Shown here: piece after piece, positions 44,653 to 44,779 of the stretch
How the letters are laid out: each line of letters starts with the position of its first letter
How positions within the stretch are numbered: position 1 is the first letter of the stretch
IMG/VR virus record: IMGVR_UViG_3300035182_001078
Span: 1 to 44,779 of that record
DNA length: 44,779 bases
Source: a virus
Strand: one strand, 5' to 3'
The notes under the pieces: model-generated
The model's input: the letters and a program-made list of their open reading frames with translations, nothing else
Told to the model about the DNA's origin: nothing
Database searches by the model: none
Made by a program: the position numbers and the translations under genes

Positions 44653-44779
44653 TTTATTGTACTCTCCATATAGTGACTTTGTATTCCCTATCAACAGTTT
44701 CCTTCTTGAATCTAAATATTTTTTGCGCCACGTATCCGCCGATTGAATCAGATAGAACTTTACGTTTTCGCCTCTTCCT
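44653..44779. repeat. Terminal overlap, right copy
   Basis: Exact second copy of bases 1-127. Joining the two copies restores the gene that ends at base 2 and puts it directly downstream of the gene starting at 44618. Confidence 0.95.
44654..44779 (-). CDS. Second copy of the 3' end of the gene at 2-325 (partial)
   Basis: The same 41 C-terminal codons plus stop as bases 2-127, present again only because the contig ends overlap. On the circle this is one gene, lying just downstream of the gene at 44400-44618. It should not be counted twice. Confidence 0.9.
   Translation of the reverse strand, partial: RKRRKRKVLSDSIGGYVAQKIFRFKKETVDREYKVTIWRVQ

Noticed and set aside
1-44779. CRISPR array, integrase, transposase or diversity-generating retroelement
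   Set aside because: I looked for regularly spaced repeats, recombinase motifs and reverse-transcriptase motifs and found none.

Overview
The window is the genome of a tailed double-stranded DNA phage, most likely siphovirus-like and infecting a Bacteroidota host. The first 127 bases recur exactly as the last 127 bases, so the contig closes into a circle of 44,652 bp. 127 is a common assembler k-mer length, so the overlap reads best as an assembly junction of a circular or circularly permuted molecule. Host evidence: an AT-rich genome; promoters of the TTTG-N20-TAnnTTTG type; leaders that are A-rich and lack Shine-Dalgarno sites; a VirE/BT4734-type primase-helicase; a gp3-like small terminase; PKD-like domains; and signal peptides followed by Gln. 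Essentially every supported gene is on the minus strand, so the genome reads from high to low coordinates.

In transcription order from the right end: a small gene, a VRR-NUC nuclease and the small terminase (44.6-43.6 kb); a 590-bp non-coding block rich in short palindromes with a promoter; a 219-aa helical protein; a set of tiny membrane proteins and small genes (42.1-41.2 kb); then the large terminase, portal, HK97-type protease and HK97-type major capsid protein (41.1-36.2 kb). A secreted-looking small protein, neck and tail-completion candidates, a tail-tube candidate, a small acidic gene between two terminators, tail proteins and the 961-aa tape measure follow (36.2-29.2 kb). Next come a 1305-aa tail-tip protein with Ig-like repeats, a tail-collar protein, a 1569-aa fibre with an SGNH esterase domain, a SPRY-like protein and a beta-helix/PKD protein (29.2-16.2 kb). 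A lysis cassette (TM protein, holin, unimolecular spanin, M15 endopeptidase) ends this arm at 14.6 kb.

The second half (14.5-0 kb) is DNA metabolism: a Rad52/Erf-type annealing protein with a YqaJ-type exonuclease, a DNA methyltransferase, a broken deoxyribosyltransferase remnant, a KTSC-SSB fusion, a tRNA-like gene overlapping an HD phosphohydrolase, an SF2 helicase and a primase-SF3 helicase. A run of small early-type genes follows, including an Ala/Tyr repeat protein and a stand-alone degenerate copy of the SF3 ATPase domain. A 586-bp block of GTGGTAGG-type repeats and palindromes (326-911) is the best origin/operator candidate. There is no integrase, repressor or DNA polymerase, which suggests a virulent phage using the host polymerase.

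The less ordinary signals are: a 14-15-base motif (GTCCACAAAGAAAAT) scattered around the genome; an exact 42-bp hairpin element in two equivalent intergenic positions; four tail/capsid-region proteins with Sec signal peptides, three with Gln at +1; a protein module shared by a neck protein and a tail-collar protein; two tRNA-like folds reduced to acceptor plus T arm; and in-frame stops in two otherwise open small genes.
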